From the NCBI RefSeq assembly GCF_008639165.1, contig NZ_CP029197.1, positions 1,364,001-1,428,000 on the forward strand: DNA of 64,000 nucleotides, given 5' to 3'. This DNA is from Streptomyces venezuelae ATCC 10712. Lineage in GTDB: Bacteria > Actinomycetota > Actinomycetes > Streptomycetales > Streptomycetaceae. The stretch's first letter is position 1, and every line of letters starts with the position of its first letter. The translations under genes and the position numbers were made by a program. Positions 16,848-25,740 of the stretch are shown here, piece after piece. Below the pieces are notes generated by a model. The model was not told where the DNA came from, did no database searches, and saw only the letters and a program-made list of their open reading frames with translations.

Positions 16848-19676
16848 TCAGCCCACCGAGCTGTAGGCGACGACGCCGCGCAGCAGCGAGTCGACGGCCT
16901 TGCGGGCGTTCTTGGCGACGGTGCTGTTCTCCCGGGGCGCCGCCGCGGCGATCTGTCCGAGGACGTCGATGACCTGCTTGCACCAGCGGACGAAGTCGCC
17001 CGCGGGCATTTCCGCCTCGCGCAGCACCTCGTCGAGGCTCTTGTCGGAGGCCCACTGGTAGGCGGCCCAGGCGAAGCCGAGGTCGGGCTCGCGCTGGCCG
17101 ACCCCTTCCGCCTGGTTGATCTTGAATTCCTCTTCGAGGGCGTCGAGGCGGCCCCAGATCCTGACCATCTCGCCGAGTGCGGCCTTGGCGTTGCCCGTGG
17201 GCAGTTTGGGTGCCACGGCGTCGTCGGACTGCCGCGCCTCGAACACCAACGCCGAGGCGCAGGCGGCCAGTTCGGCCGGGTTGAGGCCTTCCCAGACGCG
17301 GTCGCGGAGGCATTCGCTGGCCAGCAGGTCGAGTTCGCCGTAGAGCCGGGCGAGCCGCTTGCCGTTCTCGGTGACCTCGTTGCCGCGCAGGTAGTCGAGC
17401 TCGGTGAGGAGCGCGACGATCCGGTCGAAGGTGCGGGCGATGGTGTTGGTGCGGCCCTCGATGCGCCGCTCCAGCTGCTGGGTGTCGCGCTGGAGGCGGT
17501 GGTAGCGCTCGGCCCAGCGGGCGTGGTCCTCACGCTCGTCGCAGCCGTGGCAGGGGTGCGCGCGGATCTCGGTGCGCAGCCGGGCGAGCTCGCGGTCGTC
17601 GGCGGCGGCGGAGCGCTGCTTCCGGTGTCGCTCGGGGTTGATGTGTCCGGCCTTGCTGCGCAGGGCGGAGGCGAGGTCGCGGCGGGACTGCGGGGAGCGG
17701 GGGTTGAAGGACTTGGGGATCCTCATCCGCTCCAGTGCCTCGACCGGGACGGGGAAGTCGATGGACGCGAGTCTCTTGACCTGCCGCTCGGCGGTGAGGA
17801 CGAGGGGGCGGGGCCCGTCGTGGTGCTCGAATCCCCGGTGGCCGTTGGTGCGGCCGGCCGGGATGCCGGGGTCGAGGACGAGGGCGAGTCCGGCGAACTT
17901 GCCGGTGGGGACGTGGATGACGTCACCGGGCTTCAGCTTCTCGAGCGAGCCGGCGGCCTGGGCGCGGCGCTGGGCGGCGCCCTGCCGGGCCAGTTCGGTC
18001 TCGCGGTCCTTGAGGTCGCGGCGGAGCCGCGCGTACTCCTCGAAGTCTCCGAGGTGGCAGGTCATGCCCTCGCGGTAGCCCTGGAGTCCCTCTTCGTTCT
18101 TCTGCACCTGCCGGGAGATGCCGACGACGGAGCGGTCGGCCTGGAACTGGGCGAAGGAGGTTTCGAGGAGTTCGCGGGAGCGGTGCCGGCCGAACTGGTC
18201 GACGAGGTTGACCGCCATGTTGTACGAGGGCTTGAAGCTGGAGCGCAGGGGGTAGGTGCGGGTGCCGGCGAGTCCGGCGAGGTGCTCGGGGTCGAGTCCG
18301 CGCTGCCAGAGGACGACGGCGTGCCCCTCGACGTCGATGCCGCGGCGGCCGGCGCGGCCGGTGAGCTGGGTGTACTCGCCGGGGGTGATGTCGGCGTGCT
18401 GTTCGCCGTTCCACTTGACGAGCTTTTCGAGGACGACGGAGCGCGCGGGCATGTTGATGCCGAGGGCGAGGGTCTCGGTGGCGAAGACGGCCTTGACGAG
18501 GCCGCGGACGAAGAGCTCCTCGACGACCTCCTTGAAGGTCGGGAGCATGCCGGCGTGGTGGGCGGCGATGCCCCGCTCCAGCGCTTCGAGCCATTCGTAG
18601 TAGCCGAGGACGTGCAGGTCCTCGCCGGGGATGGCGGCGGTGCGCTCCTCGACGATCTCGCGGACGCGGCGGCGGCCGTCCTCGTCGTTGAGCCGGAGTC
18701 CGGCGTAGAGGCACTGCTGTACGGCGGCCTCGCAGCCGGCCCGGCTGAAGATGAAGGTGATCGCGGGCAGGAGTCCCTCGGCGTCGAGGCGCTCGATGAC
18801 CTCGGGGCGGCCGGGGGTCCAGATGCGGGAGCGCTGGCGGCGCTCGCGCTCGCGGTCGGCCTCGCGGATCATCTTGCCGCGCCGCCGGTCGCGCGGGTTG
18901 TAGGTGCGCGTGTTCTCGGTGCGGGCGAGGCGGAGGAGGTCGGGGTTGAGTTCGCGGCGGGAGGCGCCGCGGCCGCCGTGGTCGGTCTCCTCCTCGAAGA
19001 GGTCGTACATCCGGCGTCCGGCGAGGACGTGCTGCCAGAGCGGGACGGGGCGGCTCTCGGAGACGATGACCTCGGTGTCGCCGCGGACGGTGTCGAGCCA
19101 GTCGCCGAACTCCTCGGCGTTGGACACGGTCGCGGAGAGTGAGACGAGGGTGACCGATTCGGGGAGGTGGATGATCACTTCCTCCCAGACGGCGCCGCGG
19201 AACCGGTCGGAGAGGTAGTGGACCTCGTCCATGACCACGTATCCGAGGCCGGAGAGGGCCTGGGATCCCGCGTACAGCATGTTGCGGAGGACTTCGGTGG
19301 TCATGACCACGATCGGTGCATCACCGTTGACGCTGTTGTCACCGGTGAGCAGGCCGACCTTGTCGTTGCCGTACCGCTTGACGAGGTCGGCGTACTTCTG
19401 GTTCGACAGGGCCTTGATCGGGGTGGTGTAGAAGCACTTGCGGCCCTGTGTGAGGGCGAGGTGGACGGCGAACTCGCCGACGATGGTCTTGCCGGAGCCC
19501 GTGGGCGCGGCGACGAGTACGCCCTTGCCCGCTTCGAGGGCCTGGCATGCCTCGATCTGGAAGGGGTCCAGACCGAACTCGTACATCTCGCGGAAGGGGG
19601 CAAGCGCGGTGGCCGCATCGGCGTTGCGGGCGCGGGCGGCCGCGTACGCCTCGGCTGGTGTGAGGTCCTCTGTCAT
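16848..19676 (-). CDS. helY: Ski2-like DExH-box helicase (HelY type)
   Basis: This 942-residue superfamily-2 helicase has the Q-like DPFQIEACQALE, motif I APTGSGKT, motif Ia YTTPIKALSNQKY, the DExH box VMDEVHYLSD, SLSATVSNAEEFG and the second-lobe LTGRAGRRGID. A helical C-terminal region of Ski2/Mtr4 type follows (DSH-like, about residues 780-940). It probably remodels RNA. The order pafA-pafB-pafC-tatA-tatC-helY is the same in Mycobacterium tuberculosis as I recall it, which supports the symbol. The start is ATG 19676; the ribosome binding site is weak. Confidence 0.9.
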   Translation of the reverse strand: MTEDLTPAEAYAAARARNADAATALAPFREMYEFGLDPFQIEACQALEAGKGVLVAAPTGSGKTIVGEFAVHLALTQGRKCFYTTPIKALSNQKYADLVKRYGNDKVGLLTGDNSVNGDAPIVVMTTEVLRNMLYAGSQALSGLGYVVMDEVHYLSDRFRGAVWEEVIIHLPESVTLVSLSATVSNAEEFGDWLDTVRGDTEVIVSESRPVPLWQHVLAGRRMYDLFEEETDHGGRGASRRELNPDLLRLARTENTRTYNPRDRRRGKMIREADRERERRQRSRIWTPGRPEVIERLDAEGLLPAITFIFSRAGCEAAVQQCLYAGLRLNDEDGRRRVREIVEERTAAIPGEDLHVLGYYEWLEALERGIAAHHAGMLPTFKEVVEELFVRGLVKAVFATETLALGINMPARSVVLEKLVKWNGEQHADITPGEYTQLTGRAGRRGIDVEGHAVVLWQRGLDPEHLAGLAGTRTYPLRSSFKPSYNMAVNLVDQFGRHRSRELLETSFAQFQADRSVVGISRQVQKNEEGLQGYREGMTCHLGDFEEYARLRRDLKDRETELARQGAAQRRAQAAGSLEKLKPGDVIHVPTGKFAGLALVLDPGIPAGRTNGHRGFEHHDGPRPLVLTAERQVKRLASIDFPVPVEALERMRIPKSFNPRSPQSRRDLASALRSKAGHINPERHRKQRSAAADDRELARLRTEIRAHPCHGCDEREDHARWAERYHRLQRDTQQLERRIEGRTNTIARTFDRIVALLTELDYLRGNEVTENGKRLARLYGELDLLASECLRDRVWEGLNPAELAACASALVFEARQSDDAVAPKLPTGNAKAALGEMVRIWGRLDALEEEFKINQAEGVGQREPDLGFAWAAYQWASDKSLDEVLREAEMPAGDFVRWCKQVIDVLGQIAAAAPRENSTVAKNARKAVDSLLRGVVAYSSVG

Positions 19677-19859
19677 CTTGTTCTCGAGCCTACCCGCCCC
19701 CTGTGACAGTGACGCGATCTTTATCGAGGGGATGTGGAGGGTCCCGTTCCGACCGTTGGGCCGGGGGCCTCGACCGCTTGACCGGGCCTCGACCGCTTGG
19801 CCGGGAGCCTCGGCGCCGTCCCGGGCGAGGGCGCAGCGGCCCGGCGCCCGGACATGGGT

Positions 19860-19886
19860 GTCCCCCCGGACTCAGCCCGGGGGGAC
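19860..19886 (-). terminator. Hairpin downstream of tatC
   Basis: A ten-bp stem (19860-19869 with 19877-19886) around a seven-base loop lies just after the tatC stop on the minus strand. Confidence 0.65.
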
Positions 19887-19895
19887 CCTGGAGGA

Positions 19896-20843
19896 TCAGG
19901 TGATGTCGTCGTAGCCGTTCACCCGGTGCGCACCGGTTCCGCCGTGCTCTCCGGTGGCCTGCTCGGGCAGGGCGCGGGAGGCGCCGACCGGTTCGACGGC
20001 CCCGACGGTCTCGGGGGTGAGGTCGAGCGAGGAGGCCTCGTCGTCGTCGAGCTCGGCGTCGGGGTTGTTCCGCTTGCGCCGCCGGTCGTTGAGGAGGGAG
20101 AAGGCGACGGCCCCGAAGTACAGGACGGTGATGGGCCCGGCGAGGGCGATCATGCCGACCGGGTCGGTGGTCGGGGTGATGACGGCGCCGAAGACGAAGA
20201 CGCCCATGATCACGCCCCGCCACCAGCCGGCCATGCGGCGGCCGGTGAGGACTCCGGTGAGGTTGAGCATCACCAGGACCAGCGGCAGCTCGAAGGCCAG
20301 GCCGAAGACGAGCACCATGCGCAGGGTGAAGTCGAGGACGTCACCGAGCGAGAGGATGTTCGCGGAGCCCTCGGGCGTGAGGCTGATGAGCACCTTCACG
20401 CTGATGGGGAGGATCAGGTACGCGAGGTAGGCGCCGGCGGAGAACAGCGGCACGGCCGCGCCGACGAAGGCGTACGTGTACTTCTTCTCGCTCTTGTGGA
20501 GGCCCGGCGCGACGAAGGCCCACAGCTGGTAGAGCCAGACGGGGCTCGCGACGACGAGGCCCGCCGTCAGGGACAGCTGGATCGTCGTGCTGAACGGGGC
20601 CATGAGCGTGTTGAAGGAGACGATCGCGCAGTTGCCGCCGTTGCTGCTGACGCCCGGTGCGCAGGTGGGCACCGACTTCGTCAGGAACTGCATCAGCTCC
20701 TCGCTGTACACGAGGGCCACGATCGTCACCGCGGCGACGGCGAGGAGTCCCTTCGCCAGTCGGTTGCGGAGTTCACGCAGGTGCTCCACGAGGGGCATCC
20801 GGCCCTCGGGATCCTTCTCCTGCTTGCGGGCAGACTTGGGCAA
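19896..20843 (-). CDS. tatC: Sec-independent protein translocase subunit TatC
   Basis: This 315-residue protein forms the twin-arginine signal receptor of the Tat translocase in the plasma membrane. It has MPLVEHLRELRNRL at the cytoplasmic N-terminus, then six membrane segments and the conserved FAPFS-like MAPFSTTIQLSL, then SPVWLYQLWAFVAPGL. A long acidic C-terminal tail of about 60 residues follows the last segment. TTG 20843 is chosen because GAGGA lies seven bases upstream; the internal ATG 20798 would lose fifteen residues. It lies 60 bp downstream of tatA, probably in one transcript. Confidence 0.96.
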   Translation of the reverse strand: MPKSARKQEKDPEGRMPLVEHLRELRNRLAKGLLAVAAVTIVALVYSEELMQFLTKSVPTCAPGVSSNGGNCAIVSFNTLMAPFSTTIQLSLTAGLVVASPVWLYQLWAFVAPGLHKSEKKYTYAFVGAAVPLFSAGAYLAYLILPISVKVLISLTPEGSANILSLGDVLDFTLRMVLVFGLAFELPLVLVMLNLTGVLTGRRMAGWWRGVIMGVFVFGAVITPTTDPVGMIALAGPITVLYFGAVAFSLLNDRRRKRNNPDAELDDDEASSLDLTPETVGAVEPVGASRALPEQATGEHGGTGAHRVNGYDDIT

Positions 20844-20903
20844 CCCACGTCCTCATCTCGTGCGGCAGGCCGCCGCACGGTGCGGCGGCCGCGGCGGACC
20901 GGG

Positions 20904-21200
20904 TCAGCGCTTGGTGGTGTCCGAGGGCTCGGTCACGGGACGCGAGCTGGTCACGTCGCCGGGAGCGGCCTGGATGGTGCGCGGGGCGGGCTGGTCCTGG
21001 GCGGTGGTGCCGGTGCCGGCGACGGGCGGGTCGGCGGGGGCGCTCTGCTGGTCGTCCGACTTCATCGCCTTGGCCTCGCTCTTGAGGATGCGGGCCGACT
21101 TGCCCAGCGAGCGGGCCATGTCCGGGAGCTTCTTGGCGCCGAACAGCAGGATGATGACGACGAGAATGAGGATGATCTCGGTGGGGCCGAGCCTACCCAT
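20904..21200 (-). CDS. tatA: Twin-arginine translocase subunit TatA
   Basis: This 98-residue protein forms the Tat pore. It has one N-terminal membrane helix (TEIILILVVIILLFGAKKLP), the FGxKKLP hinge, and an amphipathic helix MARSLGKSARILKSEAKAM. A Pro/Ala/Thr-rich soluble tail follows. AAGG lies upstream of ATG 21200. No tatB is present here; actinobacterial tatB genes are usually elsewhere. Confidence 0.96.
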   Translation of the reverse strand: MGRLGPTEIILILVVIILLFGAKKLPDMARSLGKSARILKSEAKAMKSDDQQSAPADPPVAGTGTTAQDQPAPRTIQAAPGDVTSSRPVTEPSDTTKR

Positions 21201-21283
21201 AGCTGTATACCTTCTTCACCGAGGCGACATGGAGTGCGTGCCCGGCGGGTCGGACAGGCGTCCGGCCACCGCGCTGTCTGCGA

Positions 21284-21313
21284 TCGTAACCCGCAGGAGT
21301 AAACGCAGGGCAA
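21284..21313 (-). promoter_or_regulatory. Probable promoter of tatA-tatC
   Basis: On the minus strand TTGCCC (21308-21313) and TTACGA (21284-21289) are spaced by 18 bp, upstream of tatA. Confidence 0.45.
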
Positions 21314-21385
21314 TGCCCTTGCATACTCCCGATTGCGTCCCGCGAGCCCGGTCCAGAGCCGCTTCATGCAGCGTACGGCACGGAC

Positions 21386-21583
21386 TCAGCGCAGGGACTC
21401 GCCGGTTCGGGCCAGCCCGACGGCGGCGGTTTCGAGCTCTTCGGCGGCCTGGCTGATCCGCTGTGTGGTGTGGGCCACTTGACGGCCGAGGCGCTGGACC
21501 TCGATGAAGACCTTGACGGCGAGGACGCCGAGGACGGCGATGCCGAGGAAGCCGAGGGCGATGGCGAGCATGGGCCAGAACAT
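21386..21583 (-). CDS. Small membrane protein of unknown function
   Basis: This 65-residue protein has one N-terminal membrane helix (WPMLAIALGFLGIAVLGVLA) followed by a hydrophilic helical tail with heptad-like spacing (QRISQAAEELETAAVGLART) that could form a coiled coil. No function can be assigned. TAGGCT sits six bases before ATG 21583, so it may be leaderless. It sits between pafC and tatA. Confidence 0.75.
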   Translation of the reverse strand: MFWPMLAIALGFLGIAVLGVLAVKVFIEVQRLGRQVAHTTQRISQAAEELETAAVGLARTGESLR

Positions 21584-21685
21584 GGGGCGAGCCTAGACGT
21601 TGGACGGGGCGGCCGGTACGGCCGGTCGCACCGGCCGCACCGCTCGTACGGCCGTGGCCCGGGCGTGGCCGGCCGGGCGTGGTGC

Positions 21686-21949
21686 TCAGACGGTGGTGTG
21701 GAGGCGCAGGGTGCGGACGCCGCCGCCGGTGAGGAGTTCGACGATGCGCTCCCCGGCGGGCTTGCGGACGGCGCTGCCGCACTCGGGGCAGGTGAAGGAG
21801 TAGAAGGTGGTGCGGCGGCTCGCCCCGATGGCGAGGCGCAGGGCGCTCGCGGAGAGTTCGAAGCGGGAGCGGCAGTCGGGGCAGGCGGCCTTGAAGAGGA
21901 CCGGGGCCACCGTCGCCGTAAAACCGTGCATCACGGACATTTCCCTCAT
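21686..21949 (-). CDS. Small zinc-ribbon-like protein of unknown function
   Basis: This 87-residue protein contains two CPxC knuckles (AACPDCRSRF and FTCPECGSAV) about 30 residues apart, which would bind one zinc ion. The start is uncertain: ATGs at 21949, 21940 and 21931 are all in frame, with GAGGG between the first and second. It lies between pafC and the small membrane protein. Nothing beyond the metal-binding pattern suggests a role. Confidence 0.65.
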   Translation of the reverse strand: MREMSVMHGFTATVAPVLFKAACPDCRSRFELSASALRLAIGASRRTTFYSFTCPECGSAVRKPAGERIVELLTGGGVRTLRLHTTV

Positions 21950-22099
21950 CTCTCGACTCCCGTTCCCGCGCTCGCGTGCACCGCGTCACACGACCCCGAC
22001 CGCACCGGCCGCGCCACCCGCTCCCCCGCTCGTACTCCCCGTACGGCCGCGAGCGCTTCTGGCGCTACGTCAGTATCAGCGTCCTACGGCCGGGGAACG

Positions 22100-23053
22100 T
22101 CACTCGCCCTCGTACGCGGCGAGCGCGGCGGCCGCCGCCGACCTGGCGTTCTCGGCCAGCTCCAGCGGCGCGACGATCCGGCCGTCGCTGCCCAGCCGCA
22201 GCGCCAGCCGGCGCAGCGAGGCCGGGTCCGGGGTGCGCAGGGTGATCCGCAGTCCGCCGTCGGGCAGCTCGTCGGCCCGGTCGTGCGGGTAGTACTCGGC
22301 GACCCAGCGGCCGCCGGGGCCGACCTCGACCACCACCTCGGGGTCGTCGGCGGAGGGCTGGACGAGTCCTTCGGAGAGGTCACGCAGCTCCAGCTCCGGC
22401 GGCGCCGCGTGCTCGTCGAGGATGCGGATCTCGACGACGCGGTCGAGCCGGAAGGTGCGGCGCGCCTCGGAGAGCCGGCACCACGCCTCCATGTAGGTGT
22501 GGCCGACGGCGAAGAGCCGGATCGGGTCGACCTCGCGCTCGGTGAGCTCGTCGCGGGCGGGCGAGTAGTAGCGCACCCAGAGCCGGCGGCGCTCCGAGAT
22601 CGCCCGGTCGACCTCGGCGAAGACACCGCCCTCGGACTCGAAGGTCACCGAGAGCCGGGAACTGGCCCCGGCGGCCTCGCCGGCGGCGGCCTCCAGCTTG
22701 GCGGTGGCACGCAGCAGCGCCTCGCGGTCGCTCTCCCGCAGGCCGGGCAGGGTGGCGACGGCGCGGGCGGCGACCAGGAGGGCGGTCGCCTCGTCGGCGG
22801 CGAGCCGGAGCGGCGCCGCGACGTCGTCGGGGTTGTGCCACCAGATCCGGTCGCCGTCGGTGTCGATGTCGAGGAGGTCGCCGCCCCGGAAGCTGGTGCC
22901 GCACATGGGCAGCACGTCGAGGTCGGAGATCAGCTCGTCCTCGGTGATCCCGAAGGCGCGGGCGACATCGGCGACGTGGGCGCCGGGGCGCTCACGGAGA
23001 TAGGTGACGAGCGAGAGCATCCGCCTCGTCTGGTCGATCGCGTTGGCAGCCAT
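22100..23053 (-). CDS. pafC: WYL-domain transcriptional regulator PafC
   Basis: This 317-residue protein has an N-terminal HTH (RRMLSLVTYLRERPGAHVAD, then FGITEDELISDLDVLPMCG), a WYL domain around residues 135-225 (RLWVRYYSPARDE), and a WCX C-terminal domain. With PafB it activates the LexA-independent DNA-damage regulon in mycobacteria. ATG 23053 is chosen from GGGGGAG upstream and the conserved start; the frame is open further. It follows pafB by 16 bp, so the two are co-transcribed and probably form a heterodimer. Confidence 0.93.
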   Translation of the reverse strand: MAANAIDQTRRMLSLVTYLRERPGAHVADVARAFGITEDELISDLDVLPMCGTSFRGGDLLDIDTDGDRIWWHNPDDVAAPLRLAADEATALLVAARAVATLPGLRESDREALLRATAKLEAAAGEAAGASSRLSVTFESEGGVFAEVDRAISERRRLWVRYYSPARDELTEREVDPIRLFAVGHTYMEAWCRLSEARRTFRLDRVVEIRILDEHAAPPELELRDLSEGLVQPSADDPEVVVEVGPGGRWVAEYYPHDRADELPDGGLRITLRTPDPASLRRLALRLGSDGRIVAPLELAENARSAAAAALAAYEGE

Positions 23054-23069
23054 GCGGTACGTCTCCCCC

Positions 23070-24026
23070 TCAGCCCTTGGCCACGGCACGGAGCCGGTCG
23101 ACCACATCGGCCCGCAGATCGGCCGGTTCCAGTACGACGACGTCGGGGCCGAACTCGACGAGCCAGGCGTCGAGGCCGTGCCCGTACGGGATCTCCAGCT
23201 CGTCCCAGCCGTCGGCGCCCTCGGTCACGGACTGGGCGCGGGCCCGCAGCGGGTAGCCGCAGCCGCCGCGCAGCCGGATGCGGGCGGAGCGGGTGGCGGT
23301 CTCGCCGGCCCAGCTCTCCACGGTCTCGCGGACGGTGACGACGTCGGGCACGGGCGCGGTGAAGGCGCCGGCCCGGGAGCGGACCTTGCCGGTGATGCGG
23401 GAGAGCCGGAAGACGCGCTCGGCGCCGCGGTCGCGGTCCCAGCCGGCCAGGTACCAGTGCCCGCGCCAGCATTCGAGGGTCCAGGGTTCGACCTGGCGGG
23501 CCTCGGGGCGGGCGGCGTTGGCCTTGCGGTAGTCGAAGACGACGGGCCGGCGGTCGCGGCAGGCGAGCATCAGCGGCTCGAAGGCGGCCTCGTGGACGGG
23601 GATCCGCGGTTCGAGGGCGCTGGGCTGGACGTCGTACGAGTCCTCCGCCTCCGGCATGCCGGCGGCGCGGAGCTTCTGGAGGGCGCCGCTGGCGGCGCCG
23701 GCGAGGCGGGCCTGCTGCCAGACCTTGGCGGCGAGGCCGAGCGCGGCGGCCTCCTCGGCGTCGAGGGTGATGGGCGGCAGCCGGTTGGAGTCGCGGCGGG
23801 CTAGGTAGCCGGTCTCGCCCTCCAGGTTCTCGACGGTCTCGATGACCAGGCCGAGCTCGCGCAGGTCGTCCTTGTCGCGCTCGAACATGCGGTTGAAGGC
23901 GTCGTCGCCGCTCGCTTCGAGGTAGGCCTCGATGGAGCCGCGGAGCTCCCGCTTGCTCAGCGGGCGGCGTGTCCCGAGCAGGCACAGCGCGAGATTCATC
24001 AGCCGCTCGGACTTGGCAATCGCCAT
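23070..24026 (-). CDS. pafB: WYL-domain transcriptional regulator PafB
   Basis: This 318-residue partner and paralogue of PafC opens with AKSERLMNLALCLLGTRRPL, an HTH, followed by a WYL domain (VVFDYRKANAARPEARQVEP and WRGHWYLAGWDRDR) and a WCX domain. The PafBC complex drives recA and other repair promoters after DNA damage. Despite the name it is not a structural proteasome subunit; the gene link to pafA is conserved in actinobacteria. A hairpin cluster lies upstream, so pafB-pafC probably have their own promoter. Confidence 0.93.
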   Translation of the reverse strand: MAIAKSERLMNLALCLLGTRRPLSKRELRGSIEAYLEASGDDAFNRMFERDKDDLRELGLVIETVENLEGETGYLARRDSNRLPPITLDAEEAAALGLAAKVWQQARLAGAASGALQKLRAAGMPEAEDSYDVQPSALEPRIPVHEAAFEPLMLACRDRRPVVFDYRKANAARPEARQVEPWTLECWRGHWYLAGWDRDRGAERVFRLSRITGKVRSRAGAFTAPVPDVVTVRETVESWAGETATRSARIRLRGGCGYPLRARAQSVTEGADGWDELEIPYGHGLDAWLVEFGPDVVVLEPADLRADVVDRLRAVAKG

Positions 24027-24101
24027 CGGCGCCCTGCACCCTTCCGCCGGTTCCAGTTGTGGGACGTCCGACCGTACCGCCCCGGAGTGTCGGGGCCAAA
24101 G

Positions 24102-24137
24102 CCGAGGGCCCCCGCCAGGGATGGCGGGGGCCCTCGG
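24102..24137 (-). terminator. Hairpin terminator, 15-bp stem
   Basis: Bases 24102-24116 pair perfectly with 24123-24137 around AGGGAT. It lies downstream of the cytoplasmic FKBP gene and upstream of pafB. Confidence 0.8.
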
Positions 24138-24180
24138 AGGACCTGCTGCCGGCCGGGACGGCGCCCAGGCCGGGGGTCAT

Positions 24181-24244
24181 ACGACCGGGTCGGGACCCGG
24201 TCGTGGTGTCATACGGCCGGGACGGGGCCCGGTCGTGGTGACGG
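24181..24244. repeat. Twin 32-bp repeat, each unit a hairpin
   Basis: Unit 24181-24212 and unit 24213-24244 are similar 32-bp direct repeats. The first contains a perfect 11-bp inverted repeat (24181-24191 with 24194-24204). The second contains the same hairpin with a G-U pair and a larger loop. They start three bases past the FKBP stop codon on the minus strand. Confidence 0.75.
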
Positions 24245-24246
24245 GG

Positions 24247-24624
24247 TCAGCGCCGGACGCCCACGAGGTCGCAGACGAAGATCAGCGTCTCGCCCGGGGC
24301 GATCTTGCCGCCGGCGCCGCGGTCGCCGTAGGCGAGGTGCGCGGGGATGACGAGCTGGCGGCGGCCGCCGACCTTCATGCCCTTGACGCCCTGGTCCCAG
24401 CCCGCGATGACCTGACCGGCACCGAGACGGAACTCGAGCGGGGTGCCGCGGTTCCAGGAGGCGTCGAACTCCTCGCCGGTGCCGAAGGACACGCCCACGT
24501 AGTGGACGTTCACCATGTCGCCGGGCTTGGCCTCCTCGCCGTCGCCCGGCCAGATGTCCGTGATCTCCAGGTCCTTCGGCGGCTCGCCACCCGGGAAGTC
24601 GATCTCGGGCTTCTCGATGCTCAC
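24247..24624 (-). CDS. FKBP-type peptidyl-prolyl isomerase, cytoplasmic
   Basis: This 125-residue single-domain FKBP has VNVHYVGVSFGTGEEFDASW, LGAGQVIAGWDQGVKGMKVG and IPAHLAYGDRGAGG, which are the conserved FKBP core including the Trp and Tyr of the active site. There is no signal peptide. GTG 24624 is chosen over an upstream in-frame ATG because AGGAG lies eight bases before it. It follows the exported FKBP gene by 57 bp. Its role would be cis-trans prolyl isomerisation in protein folding. Confidence 0.93.
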   Translation of the reverse strand: MSIEKPEIDFPGGEPPKDLEITDIWPGDGEEAKPGDMVNVHYVGVSFGTGEEFDASWNRGTPLEFRLGAGQVIAGWDQGVKGMKVGGRRQLVIPAHLAYGDRGAGGKIAPGETLIFVCDLVGVRR

Positions 24625-24681
24625 TGAACTGCTCCTCATGCTGATGTACTGCGTGATCGGGACAGTCTTACATCTTCGTGG

Positions 24682-25623
24682 TCAGAGCTTCGTCAGGATG
24701 TCCACGGCGAACACCAGCGTGGAGTTCTTCGGGATGCCCTGCTGCTCCTTGTCGCCGAACGCCTCGGACGGCGGGGCGACGATGAGGACGCGGCTGCCGA
24801 TCTTCTTGCCGACCAGGCCGTCCTTCAGGCCCTTCAGCGTGAGCTGCCCGAGCGGGAAGTTGGCGGGCTTGCCGGTGGTGTATGTCGAGTCGAAGACCTT
24901 GCCGTCCTTCCACAGGGCGGCGACGTAGTTCACGACGACCGTGTCGGTCGCCTTCACGGCCTCGCCCTTGGACTCGAGCACGTAGTTCGAGACGAGCTTG
25001 GTCGGCGGGTCGGTCTTGGGGACCGTGAGGGCGGGCGCCTTGCCGTCGGTGTTCGTCCCGACCTTCGGCAGGTCCTTGTTGTCCTGGGCGACCGGGGTGC
25101 CGGTGGCGGACTTGGGGATCGTGACGGCCTTCAGGACGTCCACGACGAAGACGAGGGTGGCGTTGGGCTGGATGTTCGGCGGCGAACCCTTCTCGCCGTA
25201 GCCGAGCTCCGGCGGGATGCCGACCTCGATGCGGCTGCCGACCTTCTGGCCTTCGAGGGCCTGCTCCCAGCCCTTGATGACCTGGCCGGCGCCGAGGGTC
25301 AGGTCGAAGGGCTGGCCGCGGTCGAAGCTGTTGTCGAAGGGGGTGGTGGAGTCCCAGGCCTGACCCAGGTAGTTCACCTGGAGCGCGTCGCCCTTCTTCG
25401 TCACCGGGCCGTTGCCCTCGCTGATGACGTTGACCTTGAGTTCCTTGGGCGGGTCGCCCTCTCCCTTGGAGAGGGTCGGCTTCTCCCCGAACTTCTGACC
25501 CGCGGTGATGGCGGGCAGTCCGTTCTTCATCGAGGCGGAATCGGAGCCCTTGTCGTCGCTGCCGCACGCCGCTGTCGAGAGCAGCAGCAGCGGGACGACG
25601 AGAAGGCCGGCAAGTCGGCGCAC
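24682..25623 (-). CDS. FKBP-type peptidyl-prolyl isomerase lipoprotein, two domains
   Basis: This 313-residue exported protein has the signal VRRLAGLLVVPLLLLSTAAC with a lipobox Cys at residue 20. Two FKBP domains follow, at about residues 70-165 (VNYLGQAWDSTTPFDNSF, LGAGQVIKGWEQALEG) and about 215-313 (VVNYVAALWKDGKVFDSTY). The second is more diverged and lacks the typical Gly-Trp loop, so it may be a weaker enzyme or a binding module. GTG 25623 follows TGAGGA. It would fold proteins at the outer membrane face of the cell, which is relevant because the Tat and Sec routes deliver substrates there. Confidence 0.92.
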   Translation of the reverse strand: MRRLAGLLVVPLLLLSTAACGSDDKGSDSASMKNGLPAITAGQKFGEKPTLSKGEGDPPKELKVNVISEGNGPVTKKGDALQVNYLGQAWDSTTPFDNSFDRGQPFDLTLGAGQVIKGWEQALEGQKVGSRIEVGIPPELGYGEKGSPPNIQPNATLVFVVDVLKAVTIPKSATGTPVAQDNKDLPKVGTNTDGKAPALTVPKTDPPTKLVSNYVLESKGEAVKATDTVVVNYVAALWKDGKVFDSTYTTGKPANFPLGQLTLKGLKDGLVGKKIGSRVLIVAPPSEAFGDKEQQGIPKNSTLVFAVDILTKL

Positions 25624-25692
25624 GTGTTCCTCAGATCTCAGACGGCACAGTAGTTGTCCCGACACTCTAGGGGACCCTCCTGTCACGCCGAA

Positions 25693-25721
25693 GGGCTCCG
25701 CACGGCAAACGTGCGGAGCCC
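25693..25721 (-). terminator. Hairpin terminator downstream of pafA
   Basis: A perfect 12-bp stem (25693-25704 with 25710-25721) encloses GCAAA just after the pafA stop on the minus strand. Confidence 0.8.
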
Positions 25722-25740
25722 CATGACCGGTATGACCTGC

